A DNA stretch of 64,000 nucleotides from Clostridium sp. 1001271B_151109_B4 (GCF_015670405.1 NZ_JADPBQ010000015.1:1-64000); one strand, 5' to 3'; positions 16,555 through 27,132 are shown, counted from the first letter of the stretch. Notes: generated from the letters alone by a model not told the origin. A program made the numbers and translations.

Positions 16555-16755
16555 ATGAAAAAAAGAGAAAATGTGCTTAAGAATACTCCGGATTATGAAC
16601 CTTATTCAGAAAATGAAGTTAGATTGAGTATTAAGGAGATGAGGGAGATGGGGCTTATTAAATGCGGTGGTTGCTGTAATAATGGGCAAGGAGGATGCGG
16701 TAATGTGAAAAGCTGTAATAAAAAATGTTATAATAAAAATAGAAAAGTAAACTAG
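16555..16755 (+). CDS. Small six-cysteine protein, unknown
   Basis: 66-aa protein with AAGGAGG in good position. The N-terminal half is charged (YSENEVRLSIKEMREMGLIK). The C-terminal part has six cysteines in 22 residues (CGGCC, GGCG, SCNKKC) and is basic. It could bind metal or be a spore-associated or modified peptide. It is not next to a radical SAM maturase, which argues against a SCIFF-type precursor. Function unknown. Confidence 0.7.
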   Translation: MKKRENVLKNTPDYEPYSENEVRLSIKEMREMGLIKCGGCCNNGQGGCGNVKSCNKKCYNKNRKVN

Positions 16756-17171
16756 AATGTCGAATTCTAAGGAAGAAAAGTTTGGAAAAAAATGATTATA
16801 ATAGAATTTTAAAAGTTGAATACTATTAATGCAAAAAAATAATATTAATTCTTTGAATATATATTTAAAGAAAGGGATAGTATTTATTAATGAAATTGCG
16901 TAGGAATAAATACAGTGTAGTTTTACAGAAAAGTATAAATATATAAAAGTATAAATATATATTAGTGAGAATAATTTATTTAAGAATGTCTTGAAAGAAC
17001 ATATTATAATTGGTAAAATATATCGTAATTAATTGATTTTTTGGTTAAGAATAATAGATTGCTTAGATAGGAAAAGAAGCGCTGATTATGAATATATACA
17101 GAGAAAAATTTTAGTATATTGTATGTAATGAGTAAAATATTAGATGTTTTTTGCTTTTTATGAACAAACAT
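16756..17171. other. AT-rich gap upstream of tig
   Basis: No gene supported. Contains a short tandem repeat (AAAAGTATAAATATAT twice, about 16929-16962) and no clear RNA structure. Confidence 0.5.
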
Positions 17172-17201
17172 TTGAAAAAATTAGCTTTAATATGTTATAA
17201 T
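17172..17201 (+). promoter_or_regulatory. Promoter of tig
   Basis: -35 TTGAAA (17172-17177), 18 bp, -10 TATAAT (17196-17201), about 50 nt before the start codon. Confidence 0.7.
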
Positions 17202-17252
17202 GAGCTAGTTGTATTAATCAAACAAGAGATACTTTTTTAGGAGGAATATACA

Positions 17253-18536
17253 ATGGAAGCTAAAATGGAAAGAATCGACGTAAATGTCGTTAAATTTGAA
17301 GTAAAGGTTGAGGCTAATAAATTCAATGAAGCTTTAACAAGAGCTTATAAGAAAAATGTTAAGAATTTTAATGTGCCAGGATTTAGAAAAGGTAAAGTTC
17401 CAATGAACGTAGTTAAGCAATATTATGGAGTTGGAGTTCTTTTAGAAGATGCAGTTAATTTTGCAATCGATGGATCTTATAGTGAAGTATTAAAAGAAAA
17501 TAACATAATACCAGTTGATTATCCAAAAGTAGATGTAGTAGAAGTTGGAGAAGGGAAAGACTTCATATATACTGCAGAAGTAACTGTTTATCCAGAAGTT
17601 GAATTAGGTGAATATAAAGGATTATCAGTAGAAAAGAAAACTTACGAAGTAACTGAAGAAGAAGTTGCTAAGAAGCTTAAAGAAATGCAAGAAAAGAATG
17701 CAAGAGTTGAATCTAAAGAAGAAGGAACAGTTGAAAATGGAAATATAGCTGTTATTGATTTCAAAGGATTTGTTGATGGTGAAGCATTCCAAGGTGGAGA
17801 AGGTCATGATTACTCTTTAGAAATTGGTTCTAAAACTTTCATAGATACATTCGAAGAACAATTAGTTGGAGCTAAAGTAAATGATACAGTTGAGGTAAAT
17901 GTTACTTTCCCAGAAAACTATGGTAAGGAAGAATTAAATGGTAAGCCAGCTAAATTCGAAGTTACTATTAAAGAAATAAAAGTAAAAGAATTACCAGAAT
18001 TAGATGACGAATTTGCTAAAGAAACTTCTGAATTTGATACAATAGCTGATTTAAAGGCTGATATTACTACTAAATTAGAAGCAACAAACACTGAAAGAGC
18101 TGATAGAGAGTTCGAAGAAGCGGTAATTAATGCTGTTGCAGAAAATGCAAAAGTTGAAATTCCAGCTGTTATGATAGAAAAAGAAGTAGATAAAATGGTT
18201 CAAAACTTAGAACAAAGATTACAATATCAAGGTTTAAATTTAGAACAATACTTCCAATTCACTGGAACTGATGAAGAAAAAATGAGAGAATATATGAGAG
18301 AAAATGCAGCTACTAAAGTAAAAGTTGATTTAGTTTTAGAAGCTGTAGAAAAGGCTGAAAATATAGAAGCTACTGAAGAAGAAATAAAAGAAAAAGCTAT
18401 AGAAGTTGCTAAAATGTATTCTGCATCAGAAGATGATAAAATGGTGGAATTATTAATGCAAAGCCAACAAGCAGCATTAAGATCTGATGTAATCACAAAT
18501 AAAGCAATAAAGTTCTTATTAGAAAATAATAAATAG
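17253..18536 (+). CDS. tig: Trigger factor
   Basis: Ribosome-bound chaperone and peptidyl-prolyl isomerase (427 aa) that meets nascent chains at the exit tunnel. The ribosome-docking signature GFRKGKVP is at residues 43-50, an FKBP-like PPIase domain lies in about 155-240 ([17 protein letters not shown]), and the helical C-terminal arms follow. AGGAGGA precedes the ATG. It heads the protein quality-control cluster with clpP, clpX and the lon genes. Confidence 0.97.
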   Translation: MEAKMERIDVNVVKFEVKVEANKFNEALTRAYKKNVKNFNVPGFRKGKVPMNVVKQYYGVGVLLEDAVNFAIDGSYSEVLKENNIIPVDYPKVDVVEVGEGKDFIYTAEVTVYPEVELGEYKGLSVEKKTYEVTEEEVAKKLKEMQEKNARVESKEEGTVENGNIAVIDFKGFVDGEAFQGGEGHDYSLEIGSKTFIDTFEEQLVGAKVNDTVEVNVTFPENYGKEELNGKPAKFEVTIKEIKVKELPELDDEFAKETSEFDTIADLKADITTKLEATNTERADREFEEAVINAVAENAKVEIPAVMIEKEVDKMVQNLEQRLQYQGLNLEQYFQFTGTDEEKMREYMRENAATKVKVDLVLEAVEKAENIEATEEEIKEKAIEVAKMYSASEDDKMVELLMQSQQAALRSDVITNKAIKFLLENNK

Positions 18537-18545
18537 TCCTAATTT

Positions 18546-18571
18546 AATTGCCAGAAGAAATTCTGGCAATT
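18546..18571. terminator. Weak terminator or hairpin after tig
   Basis: Perfect 11-bp stem AATTGCCAGAA / TTCTGGCAATT 9 nt past the stop. The T tract is poor, so read-through into clpP is likely. Confidence 0.6.
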
Positions 18572-18691
18572 ATTCAAATATTTCTTTAACAAAATAAAGT
18601 AAATTTTATATAATTTTAATATAATTACTTTTGATTAGTTGGATATATTAAAAGTAAGAAGGGTTTTAAAGAGAAAAGGAGGGAATGAAGT

Positions 18692-19288
18692 ATGAGCAAT
18701 TATATTCCATACGTTGTTGAACAAACAGGAAGAGGAGAAAGGTCTTATGATATTTTTTCAAGACTTTTAAAGGATAGAATCATAATGCTTAGCGGTGAGG
18801 TAAATGATGTAACTGCTAATCTTATAGTAGCTCAATTATTATTCTTAGAAAGTGAGGACCCAGATAAAGATATATATCTTTACATAAATAGTCCAGGAGG
18901 GTCAATTACTTCAGGAATGGCTATTTATGATACTATGCAATATATTAAATGTGACGTAAGCACTATTTGTATTGGTATGGCAGCGTCAATGGGAGCATTC
19001 TTATTATCTAGTGGTACTCAAGGTAAGAGATACGCTCTTCCTAATAGTGAAATTATGATACATCAGCCTTTAGGGGGATTCCAAGGCCAAGCAACTGATA
19101 TTGATATTCATGCAAAGAGAATATTAAAGATAAAAGAAACATTAACAAGAACTATGGCTGAATCTACTAATGGGAAAGTTGATTATGAAACTATGGTTCA
19201 AATGTGTGAAAGAGATAACTTCATGAGTGCTGATGAAGCGTTAAAAATTGGATTAATTGATGAAGTAATAGTAAAAAATAAAAAATAA
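18692..19288 (+). CDS. clpP: ATP-dependent Clp protease proteolytic subunit
   Basis: Serine peptidase (198 aa) forming the tetradecameric chamber of ClpXP. The catalytic triad is Ser99 (GMAASMGAF), His124 (MIHQPLGG) and Asp175 (ERDNFMSA). Full length, with the N-terminal [11 protein letters not shown] segment that follows the short propeptide in Firmicutes. A GGAGG site precedes the start. clpX follows after 38 nt, so the two partners are co-transcribed. Confidence 0.98.
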   Translation: MSNYIPYVVEQTGRGERSYDIFSRLLKDRIIMLSGEVNDVTANLIVAQLLFLESEDPDKDIYLYINSPGGSITSGMAIYDTMQYIKCDVSTICIGMAASMGAFLLSSGTQGKRYALPNSEIMIHQPLGGFQGQATDIDIHAKRILKIKETLTRTMAESTNGKVDYETMVQMCERDNFMSADEALKIGLIDEVIVKNKK

Positions 19289-19326
19289 TTATTTTTGGCA
19301 ATTTCATGCCAAAGTGAGGTGAGGTT

Positions 19327-20622
19327 ATGGCTAAATTTGAAGATAAAAAGCAATTAAAGTGTTCATTTTGTGGTAAAAATCAAGATCAAGTAAAAAGATT
19401 AATTGCTGGGCCAGGAGTATATATTTGTGATGAATGTATAGATTTATGCTCAGATATAATTCAAGATGAATTTGAAGATAATGTAGAGTTAGATACTACA
19501 GCTCTTCCTAAACCAAATGAAATAAAAGAATATTTAGATCAATATGTTATTGGGCAAGATAGAGCAAAAAAAGCACTATCTGTAGCAGTTTATAACCATT
19601 ATAAAAGAGTGAAAGCAAATACGTATGATGATGATATAGAACTTCAAAAAAGTAATATATTATTATTAGGACCTACTGGTTCTGGTAAAACACTTTTAGC
19701 TCAAACATTAGCTAAGTTCTTAAATGTTCCATTTGCAATAGCAGATGCTACTACATTAACTGAGGCAGGGTATGTAGGAGAAGATGTAGAGAACATTTTA
19801 TTAAAGCTAATACAAAATGCTGATTATGATGTTGAAAAAGCTGAAAAGGGTATAGTATATATTGATGAAATTGATAAGATTGCTAGAAAATCTGAAAACC
19901 CATCCATAACTAGAGATGTATCTGGTGAAGGGGTTCAACAAGCATTATTAAAAATATTAGAGGGGACAACAGCTTCTGTACCACCTCAAGGTGGAAGAAA
20001 GCATCCGCATCAAGAATTTATCCAAATTAACACATCAAATATTTTATTTATTTGTGGTGGAGCTTTTGATGGAATTGATAAGATTATTCAAAAGAGAACA
20101 AGAGTTAGCACTATGGGATTTGGAGCTGAAATTCAATCAAAAGAAGCAAAAGATGTTGGAGAATTATTAAAAAATGTTCTTCCGGAGGATTTATTGAAGT
20201 TTGGTTTAATTCCTGAATTTGTAGGAAGATTACCAATGGTAGTTTCTCTAGAATCATTAGATCAAAATGCATTAATTAATATTTTAAGTCAACCTAAAAA
20301 TGCATTAGTAAAACAATATAATAAATTATTTGAGTTGGATAATGTAGAGTTAGAGTTCACTGAAGATGCACTTAAAGCTATTGCAGATGAAGCTATAGCG
20401 AGAAAAACAGGTGCTAGAGGATTAAGAGCTATTGTTGAAGATATAATGATTGATGTAATGTTTGATGTGCCATCAGACGAAAATATAAGTAAGGTTATTA
20501 TAACTGAAGATTCAATAAAATCTAAAAAATTACCAGAATTAATTAGATTAGGTGAAAACGAAGTTAGGCCTATTTTAAAATCTAAAAAAACTAAAAAAAG
20601 AAAAGGTATGGAAACAGCCTAA
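19327..20622 (+). CDS. clpX: ATP-dependent Clp protease ATPase subunit ClpX
   Basis: AAA+ unfoldase (431 aa) that feeds substrates to ClpP. The zinc-binding domain has Cys12, Cys15, Cys34 and Cys37. Walker A GPTGSGKT is at 115-122, Walker B is VYIDEIDKI, and the pore-loop and sensor regions ([18 protein letters not shown]) are intact. The ribosome binding site GAGGTGAGG lies just before the ATG. Normal family length. Confidence 0.98.
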   Translation: MAKFEDKKQLKCSFCGKNQDQVKRLIAGPGVYICDECIDLCSDIIQDEFEDNVELDTTALPKPNEIKEYLDQYVIGQDRAKKALSVAVYNHYKRVKANTYDDDIELQKSNILLLGPTGSGKTLLAQTLAKFLNVPFAIADATTLTEAGYVGEDVENILLKLIQNADYDVEKAEKGIVYIDEIDKIARKSENPSITRDVSGEGVQQALLKILEGTTASVPPQGGRKHPHQEFIQINTSNILFICGGAFDGIDKIIQKRTRVSTMGFGAEIQSKEAKDVGELLKNVLPEDLLKFGLIPEFVGRLPMVVSLESLDQNALINILSQPKNALVKQYNKLFELDNVELEFTEDALKAIADEAIARKTGARGLRAIVEDIMIDVMFDVPSDENISKVIITEDSIKSKKLPELIRLGENEVRPILKSKKTKKRKGMETA

Positions 20623-20660
20623 AAAAATCACCTCTAGATTTCTAGAGGTGATTTTTATTT
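20623..20660 (+). terminator. Terminator of clpPX
   Basis: Perfect stem AAAAATCACCTCTAGA / TCTAGAGGTGATTTTT and T-rich tail, beginning at the clpX stop. Confidence 0.93.
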
Positions 20661-20776
20661 TGAGATTTATCCTAAATATAGAAAAAATAATACTTATTAC
20701 TATATACTATGGAATAATAGAACTATTATAGGTTAATAATAGAAATAGAGTTTATGAAAAGGGAGGATATGAGTTC

Positions 20777-22432
20777 ATGAGTGAAATAATGATTGTTTTA
20801 CAAACTATAATGATGGTTCTATTTATTATTTATTTATTTAATAGTAATAAAGCTAATCGTTCTAGAAATGTTGTGGTTGATAAGGAAAATAAAAAGGAAA
20901 TGGAAAAACTTTTGAAGATGAAAAGGATAAAGCTTTCAGAACCTTTGACTGAAAAAAGTAGACCCACTTCATTTGATGATATTATTGGTCAGGAGGATGG
21001 TATTAAGGCACTGAAGGCAGCTATATGTGGACCTAATCCTCAACATGTTATAATTTATGGACCACCTGGGATAGGCAAGACTGCAGCTGCAAGATTAGTA
21101 TTGGAAGAGGCTAAGAAAAAGAAAGCTTCACCATTTAAAGAAAATGCTAAATTTGTGGAGATTGATGCTACTACAATTAGATTTGATGAACGTGGAATCG
21201 CAGATCCACTAATAGGATCGGTGCATGACCCTATTTATCAAGGGGCAGGCGCTTTAGGAGTAGCAGGTATACCACAGCCTAAACCTGGTGCAGTTACAAA
21301 AGCTCATGGAGGAATATTATTTATTGATGAAATTGGTGAATTGCAGCCTATCGAAATGAACAAATTGCTTAAAGTTTTAGAGGATAGAAAGGTATTTTTG
21401 GATAGTTCTTATTATAGCTCTGAAGATCCAAATATGCCAACTTATATTAAAGAAATATTTGATAATGGATTGCCAGCTGATTTTAGATTAATTGGAGCAA
21501 CAACACGTAGTCCTGATGAAATAATTCCAGCTATTAGATCGAGATGTGTTGAGGTGTTTTTTAGAGGTTTGCAACCAGAGGAAATAAGGGAAATAGCTAA
21601 AAAAGCAATTATGAAAGTAGGATTGAGTACTTCAGAGAAGGGGTTAGATCTTATAAGCAGATTTTGTAATAATGGAAGAGAAGTAGTTAATTTAATTCAA
21701 TTATGTTCTGGAATTGCTATTAATGAAGAAAGAGATAATATTACTGAGGATGATATTAAATGGGTAATAGAAAATGGTCAATATACAGAAATACAAGAAA
21801 AGAAAATTTTAGATAGGCCAGAAGTTGGGGTGGTGAATGGATTAGCTGTACATGGAGCTAATATTGGAATGCTTATGGAAATAGAAGCAACAGCAAAAAA
21901 GGTAGAAGGTAGAGAAGGGGAATTAAAGATTTCTGGTATTATTGAAGAAGAAGAAATTACTATGAGTAATAGGAAAGTTAAGAGAAAAAGCACAGCATTT
22001 TCTTCCATACAAAATGTATTAACTGCTTTGAATAATATATATAATTTAAACTGTGATAAATATGATATACATATTAATATTCCTGGTGGTATACCGGTAG
22101 ATGGACCGTCAGCAGGTATAGCCATTGCAACGGCGGTATATAGTGCTATATTAGAATTACCGGTAGATAACAGAGTTGCAATGACAGGTGAAATTGGTCT
22201 TTTGGGTATGGTTAATCCTATAGGTGGTGTTAATGCAAAAATACTAGCAGCTCAAAAAGCAGGTGCAAATAGAGTTATAATACCATCTGGTAATTGGAAT
22301 GAATCATTTTTAGACTATGAAGGAATTGATATAATTAAAGTTTCTAATATAAAAGAAGTATTAGAATTGTGTATATTAAATAATGATAAAACAAAAATTG
22401 ATATTCTTTCAGCAAAAGCAAAAGAGTTATAA
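20777..22432 (+). CDS. lonB: Lon-like protease LonB
   Basis: Membrane-anchored AAA+ protease (551 aa) of the LonB type, forespore-associated in Bacillus. It has an N-terminal transmembrane segment (residues 5-20), Walker A GPPGIGKT near 95-102, Walker B LFIDEIGE, and a C-terminal Lon protease domain with catalytic Ser in DGPSAG and Lys in NAKILAA. It lacks the large N-terminal substrate-binding domain of LonA. The gene order clpX-lonB-lonA-engB matches Bacillus. GGAGGAT precedes the start. Confidence 0.95.
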   Translation: MSEIMIVLQTIMMVLFIIYLFNSNKANRSRNVVVDKENKKEMEKLLKMKRIKLSEPLTEKSRPTSFDDIIGQEDGIKALKAAICGPNPQHVIIYGPPGIGKTAAARLVLEEAKKKKASPFKENAKFVEIDATTIRFDERGIADPLIGSVHDPIYQGAGALGVAGIPQPKPGAVTKAHGGILFIDEIGELQPIEMNKLLKVLEDRKVFLDSSYYSSEDPNMPTYIKEIFDNGLPADFRLIGATTRSPDEIIPAIRSRCVEVFFRGLQPEEIREIAKKAIMKVGLSTSEKGLDLISRFCNNGREVVNLIQLCSGIAINEERDNITEDDIKWVIENGQYTEIQEKKILDRPEVGVVNGLAVHGANIGMLMEIEATAKKVEGREGELKISGIIEEEEITMSNRKVKRKSTAFSSIQNVLTALNNIYNLNCDKYDIHINIPGGIPVDGPSAGIAIATAVYSAILELPVDNRVAMTGEIGLLGMVNPIGGVNAKILAAQKAGANRVIIPSGNWNESFLDYEGIDIIKVSNIKEVLELCILNNDKTKIDILSAKAKEL

Positions 22433-22439
22433 AAATGTT

Positions 22440-22482
22440 AAATGACAAATGCTGATTATAGGTATTTGTCATTTATTTTTTT
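22440..22482 (+). terminator. Terminator of lonB
   Basis: Stem AAATGACAAAT / ATTTGTCATTT followed by ATTTTTTT. Confidence 0.82.
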
Positions 22483-22528
22483 ATAGAAGCTTCAATATAG
22501 ATAAATTAATATAGGAATTAGTATAAAG

Positions 22529-22557
22529 TTGAAAAAAAATAGTTTTACGTGTATAAT
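22529..22557 (+). promoter_or_regulatory. Promoter of lonA
   Basis: -35 TTGAAA (22529-22534), 17 bp, -10 TATAAT (22552-22557), about 48 nt before lonA. Confidence 0.72.
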
Positions 22558-22604
22558 TTAAAAGTTAGATAGTTTATTTATGACGATTTGAATGGAGGGG
22601 GAAA

Positions 22605-24935
22605 ATGAATACTGATTCTATTTTATTACCATTAATACCTCTAAGGGGTATTACTATTTTTCCCAATATGATTATACATTTTGATATTGGAAGAGAAAGG
22701 TCTATTGCAGCGCTTGAAGAAGCGATGGTAAACGAAGGAAAAATTTTCTTAGTTACACAAAAGGATCCTGAGGTAGAAGTTCCAAAAAGTAAAGAAGATA
22801 TGTATAGTATAGGAACTATATGTAAAGTTAAACAAATACTTAAATTACCAAAAGGAACGACAAGGGTTTTAGTTGAAGGAATTGAAAGAGCTACACTATT
22901 AGAATTTGAGGAAAAAGAAAAATTCTTACAAGCTAAAATTGAAAGAATACTGGAAGAAGTAACTGAGGTTGAAAGTAATGAAGATATAGCTTTCAGAAAT
23001 CAGTTAGGTAAAGCTTTTGCAGAGTATATTTACTCAACAGAAGGTGATGATAGTAAAGTACTTAAAATGATGGAACAAGAGAAAAATTTAAGTAAGATTA
23101 CTGATTTAATAGCTGCATATATTCAATTAGATGATAAAAAGAGGCAATCAATATTAGAAACTATAGATGTCTATGAAAGAATAGAAAAGTTACTTGTATT
23201 TATTGATGAAGAAATTCAAATAGTTGAAATAGAGAAAGAAATAGGAAGTAAAGTTAAGACTAAGCTTGATAAGAGTAATAAGGAATATTTCTTAAGAGAA
23301 CAAATTAAAGCTATTCAAGAAGAACTTGGAGAAGATGAAGAATCAAGAGAAGCAAATAAATATGTACAACAGCTAAGGAAATTTAGGCTTTCTAAAGAAG
23401 TAAAAGAAAAGGCTGAATATGAATTATCAAGATTAAGAACATCAAATTCAAGTGAAGCTAACAATATAAGAAATTATCTAGATTGGCTAGTGGCAATTCC
23501 TTGGAATAAGGCTACAAAGGATTCCTTTAATATCAAAAAAGCTCAAGAAATTTTAGATAATGAGCATTATGGATTAAGTGAAGTTAAAGAAAGAATTTTA
23601 GAATATTTAGCTGTAAAACAATATACAAAATCTTTAAAGGGTCCTATACTTTGTTTAGTTGGACCACCTGGAGTTGGAAAAAGTTCAATAGCTGAATCTG
23701 TTGCTAAATCATTAAGTAGAAAGTTTGTTAGGATTTCATTAGGTGGTATTCGTGACGAAGCTGAAATTCGTGGTCATAGAAGAACTTATATTGGAGCTAT
23801 GCCAGGAAGAATTATTTTTGCTTTAAAGGAATCTAAGGTTAATAATCCATTAATATTATTAGATGAAATAGATAAGTTAAGTAATGATTATAAAGGAAAT
23901 CCTGCTGATGCTTTATTGGAAGTATTAGATCCTAAACAAAATAAAACATTTAGGGATAGTTATATGGAAGTTGAAACTGATTTATCTAATGTAATGTTTA
24001 TAACAACAGCAAATTCATTAGATACTATTCCGCCAGCGCTTTTAGATAGAATGGAAATAATACAGGTTTCTGGATACACTTATGATGAAAAGTTTAATAT
24101 TGCAAAAAAATACTTGCTAAAAAGGGTAATGGATGAATGTAAAGTTGAAAATAATGCAATAAAGATATCTGATAACGCCATAAAAGAAATTATTAATGGA
24201 TATACTAGAGAATCTGGAGTTAGAGATTTAGAAAGACAAATTAATAAGGTAGTTAGAAAGAGTATTACTGAATTAATAAAGACAAATAAAAAGAATATTA
24301 TTGTTTCTTCAAGTAAGCTAGAAAAGTATTTAGGACCAGTAATTTTTAAGTATGAGAAAGAAGAAAGAGAAGATAAAGTTGGAGTTGTTACTGGATTAGC
24401 ATGGACTGCATATGGTGGAGATACTTTACCGGTTGAAGTTGCTGTTATGAAGGGAAGCGGTAGATTAGAGTTAACAGGGCAATTAGGTTCTGTTATGCAA
24501 GAATCTGCAAAGGCAGCATATAGCTATGTTAGAGCTAATTTTGATAAGTATGATATTCCAGCAGAATTTTATAGAAAAAATGATATTCATATTCATGTTC
24601 CAGAAGGGGCCGTACCGAAAGATGGTCCGTCTGCAGGCGTGACGATGGTTACTGCTTTAGTATCTGCACTATCTAATAAAAAAGTAAAAAGTGGTGTAGC
24701 TATGACTGGAGAAGTGACATTAACAGGGAGAGTATTACCTATCGGTGGAGTTAAAGAAAAGTGTTTAGCAGCACATAGAATAGGAATAGATACTGTTATT
24801 TTACCAAAAGATAATAAAAAGCATGTAAAAGAAATACCATCGTCAATTAAAGGGAAATTAAATTTAATTTTTGCTGATAAAGTTGAGGATGTATTACAAA
24901 ATGCATTAATCGGAGTTGATAATAATGATAATTAA
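22605..24935 (+). CDS. lonA: ATP-dependent protease La (LonA)
   Basis: Cytosolic hexameric AAA+ serine protease (776 aa) that degrades damaged and regulatory proteins. The N-terminal LAN domain begins [15 protein letters not shown]. Walker A is GPPGVGKSS, Walker B is [10 protein letters not shown], and the protease domain has Ser in KDGPSAGV and Lys in [10 protein letters not shown]. Normal length. Its end overlaps engB by 11 nt. Confidence 0.98.
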   Translation: MNTDSILLPLIPLRGITIFPNMIIHFDIGRERSIAALEEAMVNEGKIFLVTQKDPEVEVPKSKEDMYSIGTICKVKQILKLPKGTTRVLVEGIERATLLEFEEKEKFLQAKIERILEEVTEVESNEDIAFRNQLGKAFAEYIYSTEGDDSKVLKMMEQEKNLSKITDLIAAYIQLDDKKRQSILETIDVYERIEKLLVFIDEEIQIVEIEKEIGSKVKTKLDKSNKEYFLREQIKAIQEELGEDEESREANKYVQQLRKFRLSKEVKEKAEYELSRLRTSNSSEANNIRNYLDWLVAIPWNKATKDSFNIKKAQEILDNEHYGLSEVKERILEYLAVKQYTKSLKGPILCLVGPPGVGKSSIAESVAKSLSRKFVRISLGGIRDEAEIRGHRRTYIGAMPGRIIFALKESKVNNPLILLDEIDKLSNDYKGNPADALLEVLDPKQNKTFRDSYMEVETDLSNVMFITTANSLDTIPPALLDRMEIIQVSGYTYDEKFNIAKKYLLKRVMDECKVENNAIKISDNAIKEIINGYTRESGVRDLERQINKVVRKSITELIKTNKKNIIVSSSKLEKYLGPVIFKYEKEEREDKVGVVTGLAWTAYGGDTLPVEVAVMKGSGRLELTGQLGSVMQESAKAAYSYVRANFDKYDIPAEFYRKNDIHIHVPEGAVPKDGPSAGVTMVTALVSALSNKKVKSGVAMTGEVTLTGRVLPIGGVKEKCLAAHRIGIDTVILPKDNKKHVKEIPSSIKGKLNLIFADKVEDVLQNALIGVDNNDN

Positions 24936-25527
24936 AAATTCAGAATTTATTATATCTGCTGTTAAAAGGAATCAATATCCTATAGATGGCAGAAATGAAA
25001 TTGCCTTTGTTGGAAGATCTAATGTAGGTAAAAGTTCAATAATAAATGCCTTAACAAATAGAAGGAAACTTGCTAAAGTTTCACAAACACCTGGAAAGAC
25101 AAGATTAATTAATTTTTTCTTAATAAATAGTGATTTTTATTTAGTAGATTTACCTGGTTATGGATACGCTAAAGTATCTAAAAAGGAAAAAGAAAGTTGG
25201 GGTAAAACTATTGAAATGTATTTAACTGATAGAGAAGAATTAAAAAGAGTAATTTTACTTGTTGATTCAAGACATAAACCAACAGCGGATGATATTATGA
25301 TGTATGAGTGGATAAAACACTTTGATTATGATTGTATCGTAATTGCAACAAAAAGTGATAAATTATCTAATAATGAGTTAGGTAAGAGTAAAAAGATAAT
25401 AAAAGAAACGCTTGGTCTTGGAAGTACTGATAAGTTTTATTTCTTTTCTTCATTAAATAAAAAAGGAAAAGATGAGCTGATAAACAATATTTTTGAAGAT
25501 TTATCAGAAGAGGCTAAGTTAATTTAA
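24925..25527 (+). CDS. engB: Ribosome-biogenesis GTPase EngB (YsxC/YihA)
   Basis: GTPase (200 aa) needed for late 50S subunit assembly. GTP-binding motifs: G1 [10 protein letters not shown]2/G3 TPGKTR and DLPGYG, G4 TKSDK, and a G5-like SSL. The ATG at 24925 has CGGAG 9 nt upstream and overlaps lonA; an in-frame TTG at 24916 is less likely. The link with lonA is conserved in Firmicutes. Confidence 0.97.
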   Translation: MIIKNSEFIISAVKRNQYPIDGRNEIAFVGRSNVGKSSIINALTNRRKLAKVSQTPGKTRLINFFLINSDFYLVDLPGYGYAKVSKKEKESWGKTIEMYLTDREELKRVILLVDSRHKPTADDIMMYEWIKHFDYDCIVIATKSDKLSNNELGKSKKIIKETLGLGSTDKFYFFSSLNKKGKDELINNIFEDLSEEAKLI

Positions 25528-25528
25528 T

Positions 25529-25561
25529 AAAAAAGCTACCTGTATAAGGGTAGCTTTTTTA
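25529..25561 (+). terminator. Terminator of lonA-engB
   Basis: Stem AAAAAGCTACC / GGGTAGCTTTTT with T run, directly after engB. Confidence 0.93.
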
Positions 25562-25678
25562 TTTAAGAAAAGATAAAAAATTTTTGATGTGGAAAGGAAA
25601 ATAGTGTCAAATAAAAATAAAGAGAATAGTATATAGTATAAAAACAAAAAAAAATAAATCCTTAGGAGGAATGTAAAG

Positions 25679-26038
25679 ATGCCTAGTATGCATGATATGA
25701 TTGATGAATTGAATGACATGGATTGTCCTAGTTTTTCTTCAGCAGAACCTATTGGAAACAATTTTTGTAATACTGGTTGTGGTTGTGGGTTTGGTAGCTG
25801 GATTTGGATATTATTAATTTTATTCTATGCTGGACAAGGTGGAAGTGCTAATACAGGATGCTGCTGTGGAAATACAGCTTCAAATAATTGCTGTTGTAAT
25901 AATTCTTATAATAATAATAATGGATCATTTTGCGGCGGAGGATATTTATTCTTACTTGTAATATTATTCTTATGTAATGGTACTTTTGGTTGTGGAAATA
26001 ATGGATTTAATTCAAACTGCAGTGGAGCTCTACTATAG
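25679..26038 (+). CDS. Cys/Gly/Asn-rich membrane protein, unknown
   Basis: 119-aa protein with an acidic N-terminus (residues 1-20) and two hydrophobic segments (about 40-51 and 87-98) separated by a Cys/Asn-rich linker (TGCCCGNTASNNCCCNN). There are about 15 cysteines. AGGAGGAATG precedes the start. Similar clostridial high-cysteine proteins are uncharacterised; a spore-coat or exosporium role is a guess. Paired with a smaller look-alike 23 nt downstream, which suggests joint assembly. Confidence 0.72.
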   Translation: MPSMHDMIDELNDMDCPSFSSAEPIGNNFCNTGCGCGFGSWIWILLILFYAGQGGSANTGCCCGNTASNNCCCNNSYNNNNGSFCGGGYLFLLVILFLCNGTFGCGNNGFNSNCSGALL

Positions 26039-26061
26039 CTTAGTAGGAAGGAGGAATAATT

Positions 26062-26358
26062 ATGTCAAAGAAGAGAAATAAGAAATGTTGTTGCCAAGAG
26101 TGTTGTGAACCTTGTTGCTGCAATAATGCAGTAGCTAACAATTATGGATCATGCTGTGGAAATGTTTTTGGTGGATTAAATAATTGTGTAGCACCAATTA
26201 TATTTTTATTAATTGCTTGTGGATCAGGACTTCTTAATAATAACTGCTCATATTTAATAATCTTATTATTCTTACTATGTGGTGGATCTTATGGAAATCT
26301 ATTTGGAGGAAATACCGTAGGAAGCAATTGCTGCTGTGAAAGTGACTGCTGCTGCTAG
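26062..26358 (+). CDS. Very Cys-rich membrane protein, unknown
   Basis: 98-aa protein with two hydrophobic segments (around 45-55 and 64-72). Cysteine clusters lie at both ends: CCCQECCEPCCCN after a basic MSKKRNKK start, and NCCCESDCCC at the terminus. About a fifth of residues are Cys. Its layout is related to the preceding protein. AAGGAGGAAT precedes the ATG. Cross-linking by disulfides or metal binding is plausible but unproven. Confidence 0.72.
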   Translation: MSKKRNKKCCCQECCEPCCCNNAVANNYGSCCGNVFGGLNNCVAPIIFLLIACGSGLLNNNCSYLIILLFLLCGGSYGNLFGGNTVGSNCCCESDCCC

Positions 26359-26363
26359 TTAAG

Positions 26364-26396
26364 AGGATGGAGGGCCTTTATGACCCTCCAAAAAAA
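26364..26396 (+). other. GC-rich hairpin after Cys-rich genes
   Basis: Stem TGGAGGG / CCCTCCA (26368-26390) followed by seven A, not T. A T run only appears at about 26402. Possibly a processing hairpin or weak terminator. Confidence 0.45.
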
Positions 26397-26467
26397 TATC
26401 CTTTTTTATAAACATATATAAGTTAATTACATATAATGGAGTAAAGAAATAATTTGGAGGTACTTAT

Positions 26468-26983
26468 ATGTCCAAGCGTAAGCATAAAAATAGAAGCGAT
26501 ACTAGACGTGAAGGTACAAGTGATAATAGAAATAATGCTAACGTAAATACAAATACTAATAGTAGACCAACATATAATAGTGGACCATTTGGTATAAACC
26601 CTAATCAATTATTGAGTAGTATGTTCGGAAATATTGATATGAATCAAATAAATAGTTTATTACAATCAATGAATACACAAGGATTTGATTTTAATAATTT
26701 GAACTTAGGAAATTTAATGGGAAATATGAACAATATGGGAAGTGTATCAAATATAAAAAACAATACAAGCGCTAACAATCAGTCTTCTTCGAATAATGAG
26801 AGTAGTAATACTATTAAAGATGATTTAGATTTTGGCACCAATGAAAAAGTTGTTGCTAGAGGCGAAAGGAATGATGATAATATTCAAATGCTTAGAGCTA
26901 TTAGAAGTATTGTAGGTGGAGAGAGAGGAGAATTTATCGATAGGGTAATTACTATGTACAATGATGGTATATTTGATGAGTAA
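26468..26983 (+). CDS. Asn-rich protein, possibly spore-associated
   Basis: 171-aa protein with a basic N-terminus (SKRKHKNRSDTRREG), a long low-complexity Asn/Ser/Met middle (for example NLGNLMGNMNNMG) and a conserved-looking C-terminal domain (about 125-171, NIQMLRAIRSIVGGERGEFI). No membrane segment. GGAGGT precedes the start. The C-terminal segment looks like a small helical interaction domain. Not recognised; spore-coat-like composition and neighbours suggest a surface or assembly role. Confidence 0.68.
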   Translation: MSKRKHKNRSDTRREGTSDNRNNANVNTNTNSRPTYNSGPFGINPNQLLSSMFGNIDMNQINSLLQSMNTQGFDFNNLNLGNLMGNMNNMGSVSNIKNNTSANNQSSSNNESSNTIKDDLDFGTNEKVVARGERNDDNIQMLRAIRSIVGGERGEFIDRVITMYNDGIFDE

Positions 26984-27029
26984 TAAAATTTTAAAGGTGT
27001 ATAAAATTTAGTAAAAGGTTAATACTATT

Positions 27030-27130
27030 AATGTACCGGAGAGTATTCTCCTATAGCAAATGAAGAGAGATCTTCATTAAAGCTAAACCCCCCCATCCCC
27101 CTTTTAGGCCGCTTTTTTAGCGGCCTTTTA
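27030..27130 (+). ncRNA. Structured C-rich RNA element
   Basis: After the Asn-rich gene come a hairpin GGAGA-GTAT-TCTCC (27038-27051), an 8-bp hairpin AATGAAGA-GAGA-TCTTCATT with a GNRA tetraloop (27059-27078), an unpaired run of 7 C, AT and 5 C (27088-27101), and a GC-rich terminator. It is either a 3' UTR or an independent small RNA; no convincing promoter was found. The C-run could pair with AGGAGG or GGGG sites. Confidence 0.5.
27106..27130. terminator. Bidirectional terminator
   Basis: Stem AGGCCGCT / AGCGGCCT, T-rich on both strands, between convergent genes at 26983 and 27133. Confidence 0.88.
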
Positions 27131-27132
27131 TA

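Noticed and set aside
16555..16755. SCIFF-type peptide (six cysteines in forty-five residues)
   Set aside because: The cysteine spacing differs from SCIFF and no radical SAM maturase is adjacent; the radical SAM gene at 41714 is 25 kb away and of another type.
16929..16962. Tandem repeat as a CRISPR-like or regulatory array
   Set aside because: Only two short AT-rich copies, without spacers; explained by low complexity.
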